Positions 1 through 10,503 are shown, numbered from the stretch's first letter. The stretch is DNA of 64,000 nt from Albidovulum inexpectatum (GCF_002927635.1 NZ_PRDS01000002.1:372001-436000); one strand, 5' to 3'. The notes: generated by a model from the letters alone, not told the origin. Program-made: numbers and translations.

Positions 1-908
1 GCGACCAGCGATGTATAGACGATCGCGATCGCCGACAGCCAGAACACGACACCGGACATCAGATCCGAGGCCACCGGGAACATCGGAAGGCTGAAGCGCA
101 GGAAGCCATAGCCCCCCATCTTCAGAAGGATCGCGGCCAGGACGACCGAACCGGCCGTCGGAGCCTGAACGTGCGCATCCGGCAACCAGGTATGGACCGG
201 CCACATCGGCATCTTGACCGCGAAGCTGGCAAAGAAGGCCAGCCACAACAGCAGCTGCACGCCGCCAACGACCCGCAGGCCAAGCACCTCGATCGTCTCG
301 GACGAAAACTGATGCGTCAGCAGTGTCGGGATGTCGGTCGTGCCGGCATCGACATACATGGCGATCATCGCCACCAGCATCAGAACCGAACCAAGGAAGG
401 TGTACAGGAAGAACTTGAAGGCCGCGTAGATGCGGTCCTTGCCGCCCCAGATCCCGATGATCAGGAACATCGGGATCAGCCCCGCCTCGAAGAACAGGTA
501 GAACAGCACCAGGTCCAGGGCGACGAAGACGCCGATCATCAGCCCTTCCAGCACAAGGAAGGCGATCATGTACTCCTTGACCCGAACCGTGACGTTCCAT
601 GCCGACAGGATCGTGATCGGCATCAGGAAGGTCGTCAGCAGCACGAACAGCACCGAAATGCCATCGACGCCGACCTTGTATTTCAGGCCCATGATCCAGT
701 CGTGCTCCTCGACGAACTGGAATCCGGTATCTGCGGGATCAAAGCCCGCCAGGACGAACAACGAGATCAGGAATGTCGCTGTCGTCGCGATCAGGGCCAG
801 CCACTTGGCATTCGCCTGTGCCGCGGCATCGTCGCCCCGCAGGAACAGCGCCAGGATCGCCGCTGCCACGATGGGCAGGAAGGTGATGATGGAAAGCAGG
901 TTTTCCAT
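1..908 (-). CDS. nuoM: NADH-quinone oxidoreductase subunit M, C-terminal part outside the window
   Basis: This is an antiporter-like membrane subunit of respiratory complex I, involved in proton translocation in the inner membrane. Translating the minus strand from the ATG at 908 gives about 302 residues without a stop, and the gene runs off the left edge; full-length NuoM is about 500 residues. Family hallmarks are visible: the helix with [13 protein letters not shown], which carries the conserved membrane glutamate, and the segment [18 protein letters not shown], which carries a conserved channel lysine. The start ATG shares one base with the TAA stop of nuoL (TAATG), so the two are probably translationally coupled. 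It is the last nuo gene visible in an operon transcribed leftwards. Confidence 0.96.
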   Translation of the reverse strand, partial: MENLLSIITFLPIVAAAILALFLRGDDAAAQANAKWLALIATTATFLISLFVLAGFDPADTGFQFVEEHDWIMGLKYKVGVDGISVLFVLLTTFLMPITILSAWNVTVRVKEYMIAFLVLEGLMIGVFVALDLVLFYLFFEAGLIPMFLIIGIWGGKDRIYAAFKFFLYTFLGSVLMLVAMIAMYVDAGTTDIPTLLTHQFSSETIEVLGLRVVGGVQLLLWLAFFASFAVKMPMWPVHTWLPDAHVQAPTAGSVVLAAILLKMGGYGFLRFSLPMFPVASDLMSGVVFWLSAIAIVYTSLV

Positions 909-3013
909 TAGTGAGCGCCCCCCGAGAGCGTCATCCAGGTCAGAAGGATCGCGATGCCGATGACCATCGCGAAGGCGTAGGTGAAGATGTAGCCCGACTG
1001 GGCCCGGCTGGCCCAACGCGTCAGCGTCGGCACAAGACCCATCGCCACACCGTTGATCGTGCCGTCGATGACCGCACCGTCGCCCTTCTTCCACAACAGG
1101 CGGCCAAGCGCCAGCGCCGGGCGAACGAAGATCGCGTCATAGATCTCGTCGAAATACCACTTGTTCAGCAGGAAGCGGTACAGGATCGGCTGCTGAGCAG
1201 CCAGACGACCCGGAATGGACGGATCCTTGATGTAGAAGGTCCAGGCAAGCCCAAGGCCGATCAGCATGGCGATGAAGGGCGACAGCTTGACCCAGACCGG
1301 CGAATGGTGCGCACGATCCAAAACTTCGTTCGAAGCCTCGGACATGTAGATCGCCCCAATCGCGGGATGCGCGGCACCGGCCATATGCGCCGTGGTTTCT
1401 TCGCCTTGGACCGCTTCACTACCGTGGCCCGCCTCGGCCATCGCTGCGGGCTCCCCTGGGGCGACCTCGGCCTCAGCGGCAGCGTGGTGCGGCATGGCAA
1501 AGAACTCGGTCATCCGTTCGTGGTCGCCAAAGAACGGCTTGTACCACAGCATCCCGGCAAAGATCGCGCCAAGTGCCAGAACGCCGAGCGGAACGGTCAT
1601 GACGGGCGGGCTCTCATGCGCATGGTCATGCGCGTGATGGTCGCCACGCGGGCTGCCATAGAAGGTCATGAACATCAGCCGCCACGAATAGAAGCTGGTG
1701 AACAACGCCGCGATGACAAGCGCCCAGAAGGCAAAGCCGTTGCCCGACGCAAAGGCGCTTTCGATGATCGCATCCTTCGACAGGAAGCCGGCAAAGCCGA
1801 AATGGGTCAGCGGGATACCCACGCCGGTGATGGCCAGCGTCCCGATCATCATGGCCCAGAAGGTAATCGGCAGCTTTGCGCGCAGGCCGCCGTAATTCCG
1901 CATGTCCTGTTCGTGATGCATGGCATGGATCACCGAGCCGGCACCAAGGAACAGCATCGCCTTGAAGAAGGCATGCGTGAAAAGGCGGAACATCGCGGCG
2001 CCATAGACACCCGCGCCGGCGGCAACGAACATGTAACCAAGCTGCGAGCAGGTCGAATAGGCAATCACCCGCTTGATGTCGTTCTGCACCAGACCCACGG
2101 TCGCGGCAAAGAAGGCAGTGGCCGCGCCAATATACATCACGAAGCTCTTGGCCTCGGGCGCGTATTCGAAGAGCGGCGACATCCGACAGACGAGGAAGAC
2201 GCCCGCGGTGACCATCGTCGCGGCGTGGATGAGCGCCGAAACGGGTGTGGGGCCCTCCATGGCGTCCGGCAACCACGTGTGCAGGAACAGCTGGGCCGAC
2301 TTGCCCATCGCGCCGATGAACAGAAGGAAGGCCAGCAGGTTCGCCGCGTTCCAGTCGGTCCACAGGAAGCGCATCTGAGTTTCGGCCAGGGCGGGAGCCG
2401 CAGCGAAGATATCGTCCATCTTGATGCTGTCGACTAGGTAAAACAGGCCGAAGATCCCAAGGGCAAAGCCAAAGTCGCCAACCCGGTTGACGATGAATGC
2501 CTTCATCGCGGCCGCATTCGCGCTGGACTTGCGCCAGTAGAACCCGATCAGAAGGTACGAGGCAACGCCGACGCCTTCCCAGCCAAAGAACATCTGCACC
2601 AGGTTGTCCGACGTCACCAGCATCAGCATCGCGAAGGTGAAGAAGGACAGATAGGCAAAGAAACGCGGCCGATAGACTTCGCCTTCGCGCCAGTTCTCGT
2701 CATGGGCCATGTAGCCCCAGGAATACAGGTGAACCAGCGCCGAAACCGTGGTGACGACGATCAGCATGATCGCCGTCAGCCGGTCCAGCCGGATCGCCCA
2801 GGCCGTGTCCAGCGTGCCCGAGCGGATGAAATCCAGGATGTGGACCTGCTGGGTCGTGCCATCGAAGCCAAGGAACACGATCCAGGAAAGCAGGCAGGAC
2901 AGGAACAGAAGACCGGTCGTTACGACCTGGGCGCCCGTCTCGCCGATCACGCGCCAGCCAAAGCCTGCGATGATCGCCCCGACCAGCGGCGCAAAGAGGA
3001 TGATCGTTTCCAT
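908..3013 (-). CDS. nuoL: NADH-quinone oxidoreductase subunit L
   Basis: This is the distal antiporter-like subunit of complex I, with a long amphipathic C-terminal helix expected along the membrane arm. The protein is 701 residues, longer than the roughly 610 of enteric NuoL but close to the Paracoccus type. The central part has [18 protein letters not shown] and [20 protein letters not shown], typical of the family. Residues about 453-550 form a histidine- and alanine-rich insertion (starting [14 protein letters not shown]) between membrane helices, which explains much of the extra length. The start ATG at 3013 lies 6 bp after the nuoK stop. The stop overlaps the nuoM start. Confidence 0.97.
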   Translation of the reverse strand: METIILFAPLVGAIIAGFGWRVIGETGAQVVTTGLLFLSCLLSWIVFLGFDGTTQQVHILDFIRSGTLDTAWAIRLDRLTAIMLIVVTTVSALVHLYSWGYMAHDENWREGEVYRPRFFAYLSFFTFAMLMLVTSDNLVQMFFGWEGVGVASYLLIGFYWRKSSANAAAMKAFIVNRVGDFGFALGIFGLFYLVDSIKMDDIFAAAPALAETQMRFLWTDWNAANLLAFLLFIGAMGKSAQLFLHTWLPDAMEGPTPVSALIHAATMVTAGVFLVCRMSPLFEYAPEAKSFVMYIGAATAFFAATVGLVQNDIKRVIAYSTCSQLGYMFVAAGAGVYGAAMFRLFTHAFFKAMLFLGAGSVIHAMHHEQDMRNYGGLRAKLPITFWAMMIGTLAITGVGIPLTHFGFAGFLSKDAIIESAFASGNGFAFWALVIAALFTSFYSWRLMFMTFYGSPRGDHHAHDHAHESPPVMTVPLGVLALGAIFAGMLWYKPFFGDHERMTEFFAMPHHAAAEAEVAPGEPAAMAEAGHGSEAVQGEETTAHMAGAAHPAIGAIYMSEASNEVLDRAHHSPVWVKLSPFIAMLIGLGLAWTFYIKDPSIPGRLAAQQPILYRFLLNKWYFDEIYDAIFVRPALALGRLLWKKGDGAVIDGTINGVAMGLVPTLTRWASRAQSGYIFTYAFAMVIGIAILLTWMTLSGGAH

Positions 3014-3019
3014 GGCGCC

Positions 3020-3325
3020 TTACCCCTTCATCACGTTGACGTCTTCGACGTCGATGGTGCCGCGGTTGCGGAAGAAACACACCAGGATGGCCAGACCGAT
3101 CGCGGCCTCGGCCGCCGCGACCGTCAGCACGAACATGGTGAAGACCTGCCCCACCAGATCTCCCAGATGGGCCGAGAACGCGACCAGGTTGATATTCACC
3201 GACAGAAGAAGAAGCTCGATCGACATCAGGATCACGATGACATTCTTCCGGTTAAGGAAAATGCCGAAGATGCCGATCACGAACAAAGCGGCGGCGACGC
3301 CCAGATAATGTGTCAGTCCGATCAT
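3020..3325 (-). CDS. nuoK: NADH-quinone oxidoreductase subunit K
   Basis: This is a small membrane subunit of complex I (101 residues, the usual length) with three transmembrane helices. The two membrane-embedded glutamates that matter for proton pumping in this family are present at E37 (in [11 protein letters not shown]) and E73 (in [10 protein letters not shown]). A good Shine-Dalgarno sequence (GGAGGGA) precedes the ATG. The 87 bp between nuoJ and nuoK hold no convincing frame, so this is one of the few non-overlapping junctions in the operon. Confidence 0.97.
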   Translation of the reverse strand: MIGLTHYLGVAAALFVIGIFGIFLNRKNVIVILMSIELLLLSVNINLVAFSAHLGDLVGQVFTMFVLTVAAAEAAIGLAILVCFFRNRGTIDVEDVNVMKG

Positions 3326-3412
3326 TCCCGTCCCTCCGAGGCGGTTTGTTTGCCCCGCAACGTCATTCTCATCTGGCCCGCGAATGCATCCCGCAGGCCG
3401 CCCGTGGCAGGT

Positions 3413-4021
3413 TTACAGCCCCTGCCCCGGCTTCACGTCCTTGAGCTCCAGCGTCTTGGCCGGATCGCGCCACATCTGCGCCAGCACGTTCTGGCGCTTC
3501 ACGTCCTTGCGGTGGCGCAGCGTCAGGACGATCGCGCCGATCATCGCAACCAGCAGAACCAGACCGGCCAGCTGGAACAGCAGGATATAACGGTCATAAA
3601 TCAGCAGCCCCAGCGCAGCGGTGTTCTGCACGCCCTCCGGCACGGGTGCCGCGCGCATGTCCATCGCGGTTTCGGCCGATTGCCACGCGCCAAAGGCAAT
3701 GCCCAGCTGCATCAGGATCACGACACCGATCAGAAGTCCCAAAGGCATGTAGCGCGCCATTTCACCCTTCAGCTCGGCAAAGTCGATGTCCAGCATCATC
3801 ACCACGAACAGGAACAGCACCGCGACAGCCCCGACATAGACGATGACCAGCAGCATCGCGACGAACTCGGCCCCGAGCAGGACAAACAGTCCCGCGGCCG
3901 ACAGGAACGCCAGGATCAGCCAAAGCACCGAATGAACCGGGTTGCGGCTGAGAACCACCATCAGACCCGCCGCCACCGCCGAAATGGCGAAGAGGTAGAA
4001 GGCGAAGACCGTCACGCTCAT
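3413..4021 (-). CDS. nuoJ: NADH-quinone oxidoreductase subunit J
   Basis: This is a membrane subunit of complex I, 202 residues, with five predicted helices. The conserved third helix region [19 protein letters not shown], associated with the pi-bulge in the family, is intact. The start ATG overlaps the TGA of the preceding carboxymuconolactone-decarboxylase-like gene as ATGA (4018-4021), so translation is coupled to a gene that is not a standard complex I subunit. The C-terminal tail after about residue 170 is polar and probably cytoplasmic. Confidence 0.95.
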   Translation of the reverse strand: MSVTVFAFYLFAISAVAAGLMVVLSRNPVHSVLWLILAFLSAAGLFVLLGAEFVAMLLVIVYVGAVAVLFLFVVMMLDIDFAELKGEMARYMPLGLLIGVVILMQLGIAFGAWQSAETAMDMRAAPVPEGVQNTAALGLLIYDRYILLFQLAGLVLLVAMIGAIVLTLRHRKDVKRQNVLAQMWRDPAKTLELKDVKPGQGL

Positions 4022-4425
4022 GCGTCATCTCCCATCTCGTCAAAGACCTTCTGCGCAATTTCCAGCGCGCGGGTCATGGCGGGTATCCCGCCGAACATGC
4101 TCATCTGCAGGATCACCTCGGCGATCTCGCGCCGGGTGGCCCCGGCTTCGATCGCGTGGCGCACCGCCAGCCGCAACTGGGGTTCCGCCTGGGCCCCCAG
4201 CACCGTCAGAGCCGCGATCGTCACCAGAAACCGCGTGCGCGCATCCAGACCTTCGCGGTTCAACGTCTTGCCAAACCAGATCTCCAGCATCTCGGCCGGG
4301 ATCGTGGGCACGAGCTTGTCGATCTCGACGCCCTGGAAGTGCTCAAGCGCCGGATTGAACGCACGCGCCATTTCCTGCCCCTGCTCGAGCATCTGCGCAA
4401 ACAGTTTCTGGAAGGCGTCTGTCAT
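4018..4425 (-). CDS. carboxymuconolactone-decarboxylase-like protein inside the nuo operon
   Basis: This is a 135-residue soluble alpha-helical protein. The stretch [18 protein letters not shown] followed by [15 protein letters not shown] is the characteristic core of the carboxymuconolactone decarboxylase (CMD) family. It contains no cysteine at all, so it cannot be an AhpD-type peroxidase, which needs CxxC. The chosen start (ATG 4425) overlaps the nuoI stop as ATGA, and its own stop overlaps the nuoJ start as ATGA, so it is translated as an integral part of the operon. Paracoccus is known to have extra frames (URF5/6) at this nuoI-nuoJ position; only one is present here. Its role is unknown. 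An assembly or accessory role is inference from position alone. Confidence 0.85.
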   Translation of the reverse strand: MTDAFQKLFAQMLEQGQEMARAFNPALEHFQGVEIDKLVPTIPAEMLEIWFGKTLNREGLDARTRFLVTIAALTVLGAQAEPQLRLAVRHAIEAGATRREIAEVILQMSMFGGIPAMTRALEIAQKVFDEMGDDA

Positions 4426-4916
4426 CTGTAGGGCGCGTCCAGTTCGATGTTGCGGGCGATCTCGGCTTCCCAGCGCTCGCCGTTCTCCAGCAGCTTCTGC
4501 TTGTCGTAGAACAGCTCTTCGCGCGTTTCGGTGGCGAATTCGAAGTTCGGCCCCTCGACGATGGCGTCCACCGGGCAGGCTTCCTGGCAGAATCCGCAAT
4601 AGATGCACTTCGTCATGTCGATGTCATAGCGCGTGGTGCGGCGGCTGCCGTCCTCGCGCGGCTCGGCGTCGATGGTGATCGCCTGCGCGGGGCAGATTGC
4701 CTCGCACAGCTTGCAGGCGATGCAGCGTTCTTCGCCGCTGGGGTACCTGCGCAGCGCATGTTCGCCCCGAAAACGTGGCGAAAGCGGCCCCTTTTCATGC
4801 GGATAGTTGATCGTTGCCTTCGGCGCAAAGAAGTATTTCAGGCCCAGCCGGAACCCCTTGATGAAGTCCCACAGCAGGAAATACTTGATCGCGCGGCCAT
4901 AATCGATGTTCGCCAT
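4422..4916 (-). CDS. nuoI: NADH-quinone oxidoreductase subunit I
   Basis: This is the TYKY-type ferredoxin subunit of complex I that carries the two [4Fe-4S] clusters N6a and N6b, linking the peripheral arm to cluster N2. Both CxxCxxCxxxCP motifs are complete: [12 protein letters not shown] and [12 protein letters not shown]. The start was set at ATG 4916 ([13 protein letters not shown]), giving 164 residues as in Paracoccus. A longer reading from 4955 would run back into nuoH and matches no family member. The stop overlaps the start of the CMD-like gene. Confidence 0.97.
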   Translation of the reverse strand: MANIDYGRAIKYFLLWDFIKGFRLGLKYFFAPKATINYPHEKGPLSPRFRGEHALRRYPSGEERCIACKLCEAICPAQAITIDAEPREDGSRRTTRYDIDMTKCIYCGFCQEACPVDAIVEGPNFEFATETREELFYDKQKLLENGERWEAEIARNIELDAPYR

Positions 4917-4917
4917 C

Positions 4918-5955
4918 TCAGCCCCCAATCGCCCAGCGGGCCCAGAATCCGCCAAGCACCTCGAATTTCGCCAGGAACGACACGATGACCACCCAGCCGA
5001 TCGACAGCGGCAGGAACACTTTCCAGCCGATGCGCATCAGCTGGTCATAGCGGTAGCGCGGCACGATCGCCTTGACCATGGCGAACATGAAGAAGAACAC
5101 CCACATCTTGGCGACCATCCACCACCAGCCATCCGGCAGGAACGGAATGGGCGACAGCCACCCGCCGAAGAACAGGATGCTCATCAGCGCGCACATCAGG
5201 AAGATCGCGATATATTCGCCGGCCATGAACAGCAGGAATGGCGTCGATGAATATTCGACCTGATAGCCCGCCACGAGTTCCGATTCCGCCTCGGGCAGGT
5301 CAAAGGGCGGGCGGTTCGTCTCGGCCAGGGCCGAGATGAAGAACAGTGCCACCATCGGCAGATGCGGCAGCCAGTACCAGTTGAACAGGCCCAGCGATCC
5401 CTCTTGTGCGTGCACGATATCCGTCAGGTTCATCGAACCGGTCGAAATGATCACCCCGATGATGATCAGGCCCAGAGAGACTTCGTAGGACACCATCTGC
5501 GCCGCCGAGCGCAGCGAGCCAAGGAACGGATATTTCGAATTCGATGCCCATCCACCCATGATGACGCCGTAGACTTCCAGCGACGACACCGCAAAGACGA
5601 ACAGGATCGCGACGTTGATGTCGGACAGGACCCAGCCTTCATCGAACGGGATCACGGCCCAGGCCAGCATGGCCAGGACGAAGGACATCAGTGGCGCCAG
5701 GAAGAAGACGAACTTGTCCGCCCCCGCGGGTACCACGATTTCCTTGACGACATATTTCAATGCGTCGGCCACCGATTGCAGCAGGCCAAAGGGGCCAACC
5801 ACGTTCGGACCCTTGCGCATCTGGACAGCGGCCCAGATCTTACGGTCGCCATAGACCAGGAACAGCAGCGACAGCATCACAAAGGCGATGATGCCCAGGC
5901 CCTGCACCACGATCAGCAGGAAGGTTCCCAAAGGTGTTGCCAGAAAGTCTGCCAT
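4918..5955 (-). CDS. nuoH: NADH-quinone oxidoreductase subunit H
   Basis: This membrane subunit of complex I forms much of the quinone chamber and the entry of the E-channel. The protein is 345 residues with about eight helices. Conserved segments are [20 protein letters not shown] near the N-terminus and [20 protein letters not shown] in the acidic loop facing the quinone site. It starts 12 bp after the small coupled frame at 5968-6108 and ends one base before nuoI. Confidence 0.97.
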   Translation of the reverse strand: MADFLATPLGTFLLIVVQGLGIIAFVMLSLLFLVYGDRKIWAAVQMRKGPNVVGPFGLLQSVADALKYVVKEIVVPAGADKFVFFLAPLMSFVLAMLAWAVIPFDEGWVLSDINVAILFVFAVSSLEVYGVIMGGWASNSKYPFLGSLRSAAQMVSYEVSLGLIIIGVIISTGSMNLTDIVHAQEGSLGLFNWYWLPHLPMVALFFISALAETNRPPFDLPEAESELVAGYQVEYSSTPFLLFMAGEYIAIFLMCALMSILFFGGWLSPIPFLPDGWWWMVAKMWVFFFMFAMVKAIVPRYRYDQLMRIGWKVFLPLSIGWVVIVSFLAKFEVLGGFWARWAIGG

Positions 5956-5967
5956 GTCTGTCCCCGT

Positions 5968-6108
5968 TTACGTCCGTAGCCGGACGATCGTGATTTGACC
6001 CGCCAATTTCCGTCTGACCGTTCGCGCGCTGTAAAGCGCATCGCGCGTCCGAATGCCAGACCCAAGTGCCCACTTGTGCCGGGCCATTGTCATTGCACCC
6101 GCCATCAT
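5968..6108 (-). CDS. small basic reading frame between nuoG and nuoH
   Basis: This is a 46-residue frame ([16 protein letters not shown] at its start) rich in Arg and Lys, with no membrane helix and no recognised domain. It begins with ATGATG, overlapping the TGA of nuoG at 6105-6107, and stops 12 bp before nuoH, so it fills an otherwise unexplained gap. The Paracoccus nuo operon has an unidentified frame (URF4) at the same place. It may be a real coupled micro-gene or may serve only to carry ribosomes across the gap. No homology could be tested. Confidence 0.4.
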   Translation of the reverse strand: MMAGAMTMARHKWALGSGIRTRDALYSARTVRRKLAGQITIVRLRT

Positions 6109-8138
6109 TCCGCCGCCATCGGCCGCGCCGCCCGAGACCGTGCCAGAGCAGACAGTTCGGCCATCAGCTGAGAGGCGCGCGCGACCGGATTGGTCAGATA
6201 GAAGTCCTTGATCGAATTGACGAAATCGGCACTTGCGGGCGCCGCCAAGGGCAGCGGCTGCCAGTCGTTTTCCGGCACCTCGTCGATATTGGCCAAATGC
6301 GGATGAGCGGCAAACAGCGCACGGCGCAGCTCGATCAGCGAATCCCACGGTTGTGTCGCATCCATCTGGCCCGAAAGCGCACGCAGGATCGCCCAGTTCT
6401 CCTTGGCCTCGCCGGGCGGGAAGCCGGCGCGGAACGCAAGTTGGGGCCGCCCTTCGGTATTCACGAACAGGCCGTTCTCTTCGGTCCAGGCGGCCGCCGG
6501 CAGGATGATGTCTGCCCGATGCGCACCGCGATCGCCATGGCTGCCCTGATAGATCACGAACGGACCGCCATCCTCGTTGCGCGCGATGTCGATCTCGTCC
6601 GCGCCAAGGTTGTAGATGACATCCGCATCCTCGGTCGCCGCAGCCATGCCGCCCTCGGTCACGGCGCCGACATCCATCGCGCCGACACGACCGGCCGCGG
6701 TATGGAGAACCAGAAGCTTGGCGCCCATCGCCTCGGCGGCTTTCATGGCCTGGGACAGGACGGCCTCGCCATCGGCTTCGCGCAGCGCCCCCTGCCCCAC
6801 GATGACGATCGCCGGGACATCGCGCTTGTCGGAATGGTCCGCACGCGCGAACTGAACCAGCGCGTCGCGACCGGTTCCAAGATGGGTATAGTCATATGTC
6901 AGGTCCGCCGGCTGGCCGATCAGCGCAACCGAGCCGCCGGCCGCCCAGGCCTTGCGGATCCGCGCGTTCAGGACCGGCGCCTCGTCACGCGGATTCGTGC
7001 CGACCAGCAGGATCATGCGCGCCGTGTCGATATCCTCGATCCGGGCCGTTCCGACATAGGCCGAGCGGTTGCCCGCGGGAAGTTTCGCGCCGTCGGTGCG
7101 GCATTCAACCTGGCCGCCCTGACGTTCGACCAGTTCCTTCAGGGCAAAGGCCGCCTCGACCGGAGCCAGATCGCCGACCAGGCCGGCAAGCTTCTTCGCG
7201 CCCTTGATCGCGCGGGCGGCGGCGGTCAGGGCCTCGTCCCAGCTGGCCGGCCGCAGCTTGCCGTTCTCGCGGATATAGGGGCGGTCGAGGCGCTGCCGAC
7301 GCAGGCCGTCCCAGACAAAGCGCGTCTTGTCCGAGATCCATTCTTCGTTCACGCCGTCATGGTTGCGCGGCAGGATGCGCATGACCGTGCGGCCCTTGGT
7401 ATCGACGCGGATATTGCTGCACAGCGCATCCATCACGTCGATCGTCTCGGTCTTGGTCAGCTCCCACGGGCGCGCGGTGAAGGCATAGGGTTTCGATGTC
7501 AGCGCCCCGACCGGGCACAGATCGATGATGTTGCCCTGCAGGTTGGAATCGATCAGCTTGCCCAGATAGGTCGTGATCTCGGCATCCTCGCCGCGGCCGG
7601 TCTGGCCCATGTCGAAGACGCCCGCGACCTCGGTGGTGAAGCGAACGCAACGCGTGCAACTGATGCAGCGCGTCATCGCCGTCTTGACCAGCGGACCCAG
7701 ATCCAGATCCTCCGAAGCGCGCTTCGGCTCGCGATAACGCGAGAAGTCCACGCCATAGGCCATGGCCTGGTCCTGCAGGTCACATTCGCCCCCCTGGTCG
7801 CAGATCGGGCAATCCAGAGGGTGGTTGATCAGCAGGAACTCCATCACCCCTTCGCGTGCCTTCTTCACCATGGGTGAATTCGTGCGCACGACGGGCGGTT
7901 CGCCGTTCGGGCCGGGCCGCAGGTCACGAACCTGCATGGCGCAGCTTGCCGCGGGCTTGGGCGGACCGCCGACGATCTCGACAAGGCACATGCGGCAGTT
8001 GCCCGCAATCGACAGCCGTTCGTGATAGCAGAAACGCGGGATCTCGATCCCGGCCTGCTCGCACGCCTGGATCAGGGTCATCGAGGGATCGACCTCGAGT
8101 TCGATGCCGTCGATGATGATCTTGCGCAGGTTCGACAT
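6105..8138 (-). CDS. nuoG: NADH-quinone oxidoreductase subunit G
   Basis: This is the 75-kDa iron-sulfur subunit of complex I. The N-terminal 2Fe-2S ferredoxin domain has [15 protein letters not shown], then comes [17 protein letters not shown] (His plus three Cys for N5) and [11 protein letters not shown] for N4. A molybdopterin-oxidoreductase-like domain without the cofactor follows from about residue 220. The length of 677 matches the Paracoccus subunit (about 670) rather than the 900-residue enteric form that carries the extra N7 cluster. The start ATG 8138 overlaps the TGA of the upstream 34-residue frame as TGATG. Confidence 0.97.
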   Translation of the reverse strand: MSNLRKIIIDGIELEVDPSMTLIQACEQAGIEIPRFCYHERLSIAGNCRMCLVEIVGGPPKPAASCAMQVRDLRPGPNGEPPVVRTNSPMVKKAREGVMEFLLINHPLDCPICDQGGECDLQDQAMAYGVDFSRYREPKRASEDLDLGPLVKTAMTRCISCTRCVRFTTEVAGVFDMGQTGRGEDAEITTYLGKLIDSNLQGNIIDLCPVGALTSKPYAFTARPWELTKTETIDVMDALCSNIRVDTKGRTVMRILPRNHDGVNEEWISDKTRFVWDGLRRQRLDRPYIRENGKLRPASWDEALTAAARAIKGAKKLAGLVGDLAPVEAAFALKELVERQGGQVECRTDGAKLPAGNRSAYVGTARIEDIDTARMILLVGTNPRDEAPVLNARIRKAWAAGGSVALIGQPADLTYDYTHLGTGRDALVQFARADHSDKRDVPAIVIVGQGALREADGEAVLSQAMKAAEAMGAKLLVLHTAAGRVGAMDVGAVTEGGMAAATEDADVIYNLGADEIDIARNEDGGPFVIYQGSHGDRGAHRADIILPAAAWTEENGLFVNTEGRPQLAFRAGFPPGEAKENWAILRALSGQMDATQPWDSLIELRRALFAAHPHLANIDEVPENDWQPLPLAAPASADFVNSIKDFYLTNPVARASQLMAELSALARSRAARPMAAE

Positions 8139-8242
8139 CAGACACTCTCCGTGGAAATTCGGGACGACGGCATCGACGTCGCTGGCCGGTCGGAACCAGG
8201 GCCGGCGATCGGTGCCGCGCGATATGTCGGGCTACCCGTCAT
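8138..8242 (-). CDS. 34-residue frame between nuoF and nuoG
   Basis: This short frame (starting [16 protein letters not shown]) begins with an ATG two bases after the nuoF stop and ends in TGATG with nuoG. It is proline- and serine-rich with no predicted secondary structure and no recognised family. The Paracoccus operon has an unidentified frame (URF3) at this junction. The tight coupling on both sides is the only evidence for translation. It could be a translational bridge rather than a functional peptide. Confidence 0.35.
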   Translation of the reverse strand: MTGSPTYRAAPIAGPGSDRPATSMPSSRISTESV

Positions 8243-8244
8243 CG

Positions 8245-9540
8245 TCACTCTGCCGCCACAGCCGAGATGCGGCCCGTCTTGCGCGCCTTGATGCGGTCTT
8301 CGATCTCGTCGCGGAACTGGCGGATCAGCCCCTGGATGGGCCATGCCGCGGCATCACCCAGCGCGCAGATCGTGTGGCCCTCGACCTGCTTGGTGACGTC
8401 CAGAAGCATGTCGATCTCTTCGATCTCGGCTTCGCCGCGTACCAGACGGTCCATCACCCGCATCATCCAGCCCGTACCCTCTCGGCAGGGCGTGCACTGG
8501 CCGCAGCTTTCATGCTTGTAGAATTTCGACAGACGCCAGATCGCCTTGATGATGTCGGTGGACTGGTCCATCACGATGACCGCCGCCGTGCCAAGGCCCG
8601 AACGCTGCTCGCGCAGCCAGTCGAAATCCATGATCGCGTCATCGCATTGCTCGGCACGCAACAGCGGCACCGAGGAACCGCCCGGGATCACGGCCTTGAG
8701 GTTCTTCCACCCCCCGCGCACACCGCCGCAATGCCGCTCCAGCAGCTCCTTGAGCGGGATCGACATGGCTTCTTCGACGACGCAGGGATTGTTCACATGC
8801 CCCGAGATCGCGAACAGCTTGGTGCCCGAGTTGTTCGGACGGCCGAAGCTGGCGAACCAGTCGGGACCGCGCCGCAGGATCGTCGGAACGACGGCGATCG
8901 ACTCGACGTTGTTGACCGTCGTCGGGCAGCCATAGAGGCCCGCACCCGCCGGGAACGGCGGCTTCATGCGCGGCATGCCCTTCTTGCCCTCGAGGCTTTC
9001 AAGAAGCGCGGTTTCTTCGCCGCAGATATAGGCGCCCGCCCCGTGGTGCAGGAAAAGGTCGAAATCCCAGCCCGAGCCACAGGCATTCTTGCCGATCAGA
9101 CCGGCCTCATAGGCCTCGTCGATCGCGGCCTGCAGCGCCTCGCGCTCGCGGATATATTCGCCGCGGATATAGATATAGCAGGTATGCGCCCCCATCGCGA
9201 AGGACGCGATCAGCGCGCCTTCGATCAGCGTGTGCGGATCGTGGCGCATGATTTCGCGGTCCTTGCAGGTCCCGGGTTCGGATTCATCGGCATTGATGAC
9301 CAGATAGGCCGGACGACCATCCGATTCCTTGGGCATGAAGGACCACTTCAATCCCGTGGGGAAACCCGCCCCGCCACGCCCGCGCAGACCCGAATCCTTG
9401 ATCTGCTGGATGATGGTGTCGCGGCCGCGCGCCAGGATCTCCTTGGTGCCGTTCCAATGCCCGCGCTTGCGCGCGCCGGCAAGCGAACGGTCATGCATCC
9501 CATAGAGGTTGGTAAAGATCCTGTCCTGATCTTTCAGCAT
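8245..9540 (-). CDS. nuoF: NADH-quinone oxidoreductase subunit F
   Basis: This is the 51-kDa subunit that binds NADH and FMN, the electron entry point of complex I. Visible sites are [15 protein letters not shown] (FMN and NADH glycine-rich loop), [17 protein letters not shown], and the N3 [4Fe-4S] ligands in [12 protein letters not shown] plus a later Cys in [11 protein letters not shown]. The length of 431 residues is normal. The ATG at 9540 was chosen over the GTG one codon upstream because it makes the TGATG overlap with the preceding frame that recurs throughout this operon. Confidence 0.97.
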   Translation of the reverse strand: MLKDQDRIFTNLYGMHDRSLAGARKRGHWNGTKEILARGRDTIIQQIKDSGLRGRGGAGFPTGLKWSFMPKESDGRPAYLVINADESEPGTCKDREIMRHDPHTLIEGALIASFAMGAHTCYIYIRGEYIREREALQAAIDEAYEAGLIGKNACGSGWDFDLFLHHGAGAYICGEETALLESLEGKKGMPRMKPPFPAGAGLYGCPTTVNNVESIAVVPTILRRGPDWFASFGRPNNSGTKLFAISGHVNNPCVVEEAMSIPLKELLERHCGGVRGGWKNLKAVIPGGSSVPLLRAEQCDDAIMDFDWLREQRSGLGTAAVIVMDQSTDIIKAIWRLSKFYKHESCGQCTPCREGTGWMMRVMDRLVRGEAEIEEIDMLLDVTKQVEGHTICALGDAAAWPIQGLIRQFRDEIEDRIKARKTGRISAVAAE

Positions 9541-9782
9541 CACTTGTCCTCATTCCCCAGGGGCCGCCTTTGCCGCCGCCAGATTCGCCATGTCACCGCC
9601 AGCGCCCAGATGAACGCCGCAATTGCCGCCATGTCGAACAGGAAGGCATAGCGCGGCTGCCAGCCGGCCTGCCCACCTATCCATTGCGCCGCAAGCCAGA
9701 TCACCATGGTCGCGGCGATCACCACCGCAACCAGCCTGCCCTGACACGCCAGCGCCTTGTTCTGCTCAGACGGCGTCGTCAT
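9540..9782 (-). CDS. small two-helix membrane protein in the nuo operon (DUF5337-like)
   Basis: This is an 80-residue protein starting [17 protein letters not shown], with two hydrophobic helices (about residues 16-32 and 45-62) and a basic tail ([10 protein letters not shown]). I recall short Rhodobacterales proteins of this shape as DUF5337; that assignment is from memory. The ATG at 9782 lies 17 bases inside the 3' end of the preceding frame, and the stop overlaps nuoF as TGATG. It corresponds in position to a Paracoccus unidentified frame between the nuoE and nuoF equivalents. An assembly or membrane-docking role is inference only. Confidence 0.65.
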   Translation of the reverse strand: MTTPSEQNKALACQGRLVAVVIAATMVIWLAAQWIGGQAGWQPRYAFLFDMAAIAAFIWALAVTWRIWRRQRRPLGNEDK

Positions 9783-10467
9783 CGTCACCTCGATAGAGCT
9801 CGCCCCGATCCACACGTTCCGAGAACGCGGTCTCTTCGCCGCGCGCCAGAAGACGCGCCTGACGTACCCATTCATCCCGCGTGATGCGCCCACGGAAAGC
9901 GCCCAGCTTTTCATCCACCTCGGCGATATCGCGTGCGGTCCATGCAGCGATCTGGTCGAAGTGCCACACGCCCAGCTCGTTCAGCAGGGTTTCAAGCTTG
10001 GGCCCGATGCCCTTGATCTTCTTCAGGTCATCGGCGTTCCCATCCCTTGGCGCAGGCAGGAATTCGGCCGATCCGACCGGCTCCTCGCTGCCTCGTGCCA
10101 TTGCCCCTTCAAGGGTCGAGGAGGCGAAAAGCGGGTCCTGCGCCTCAGCCTGCGCCACGCCTTCAGAGGTCGCCGCAGCACCCGATGTCCCCTGCGGGTT
10201 TTCGGGTTCTTCCGAGGATGCACTGCCTGCTGCATCCTGCGCCACGGACGATGCGGAGTATGTCACCGCATCATTCTCGTCCACCGGGTTGCAAAATGCC
10301 CAGACAAGGAACAATCCCAATACGATTGCCAGAATGGCACCCAGCAGGACCGAAAGCAGGAAGCCCATCTTTGGAACCAGCAACAGCATCAATGCCAGCA
10401 GCAGGCCCGCGGCGATCGCCACGGCCCAGGCATTCCTGCGGCAATTCGTGCTGTGATGGTCAGGCAT
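9766..10467 (-). CDS. membrane-anchored protein with a NuoE-tail-type helix-hairpin-helix domain
   Basis: This 233-residue protein lies between nuoE and nuoF. Residues about 13-31 and 34-58 are hydrophobic helices, residues 60-142 are a low-complexity Ala/Ser/Glu linker, and residues 145-225 form a compact domain starting DDLKKIKGIGPKLE. That motif is a helix-hairpin-helix of the COG3743 (H3TH-like) type. The domain matches the C-terminus of the neighbouring NuoE at about 49 of 80 positions by hand count. It ends with a very acidic tail (RGDDDDAV). It is not a standard complex I subunit. A DNA-binding role is unproven, and in this context a protein-interaction domain is at least as likely. 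Confidence 0.75.
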   Translation of the reverse strand: MPDHHSTNCRRNAWAVAIAAGLLLALMLLLVPKMGFLLSVLLGAILAIVLGLFLVWAFCNPVDENDAVTYSASSVAQDAAGSASSEEPENPQGTSGAAATSEGVAQAEAQDPLFASSTLEGAMARGSEEPVGSAEFLPAPRDGNADDLKKIKGIGPKLETLLNELGVWHFDQIAAWTARDIAEVDEKLGAFRGRITRDEWVRQARLLARGEETAFSERVDRGELYRGDDDDAV

Positions 10468-10503
10468 TCCCCATTTCCCCGATCTCGTCGATGAGTCTTA
10501 CAT

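Noticed and set aside
6066-7877. A 603-codon open frame on the plus strand opposite nuoG
   Set aside because: It is antisense to a gene with all NuoG cluster motifs. Long open antisense frames are expected in high-GC codon usage, and it matches no family I recognise. The same applies to plus-strand frames over nuoL, nuoD, lepA and mccA.
9766-10467. Reading the HhH-domain protein as a nuclease or DNA repair protein
   Set aside because: Only the helix-hairpin-helix part is present, with no nuclease motif. Membrane anchoring and the nuo context make a repair function unlikely on present evidence.
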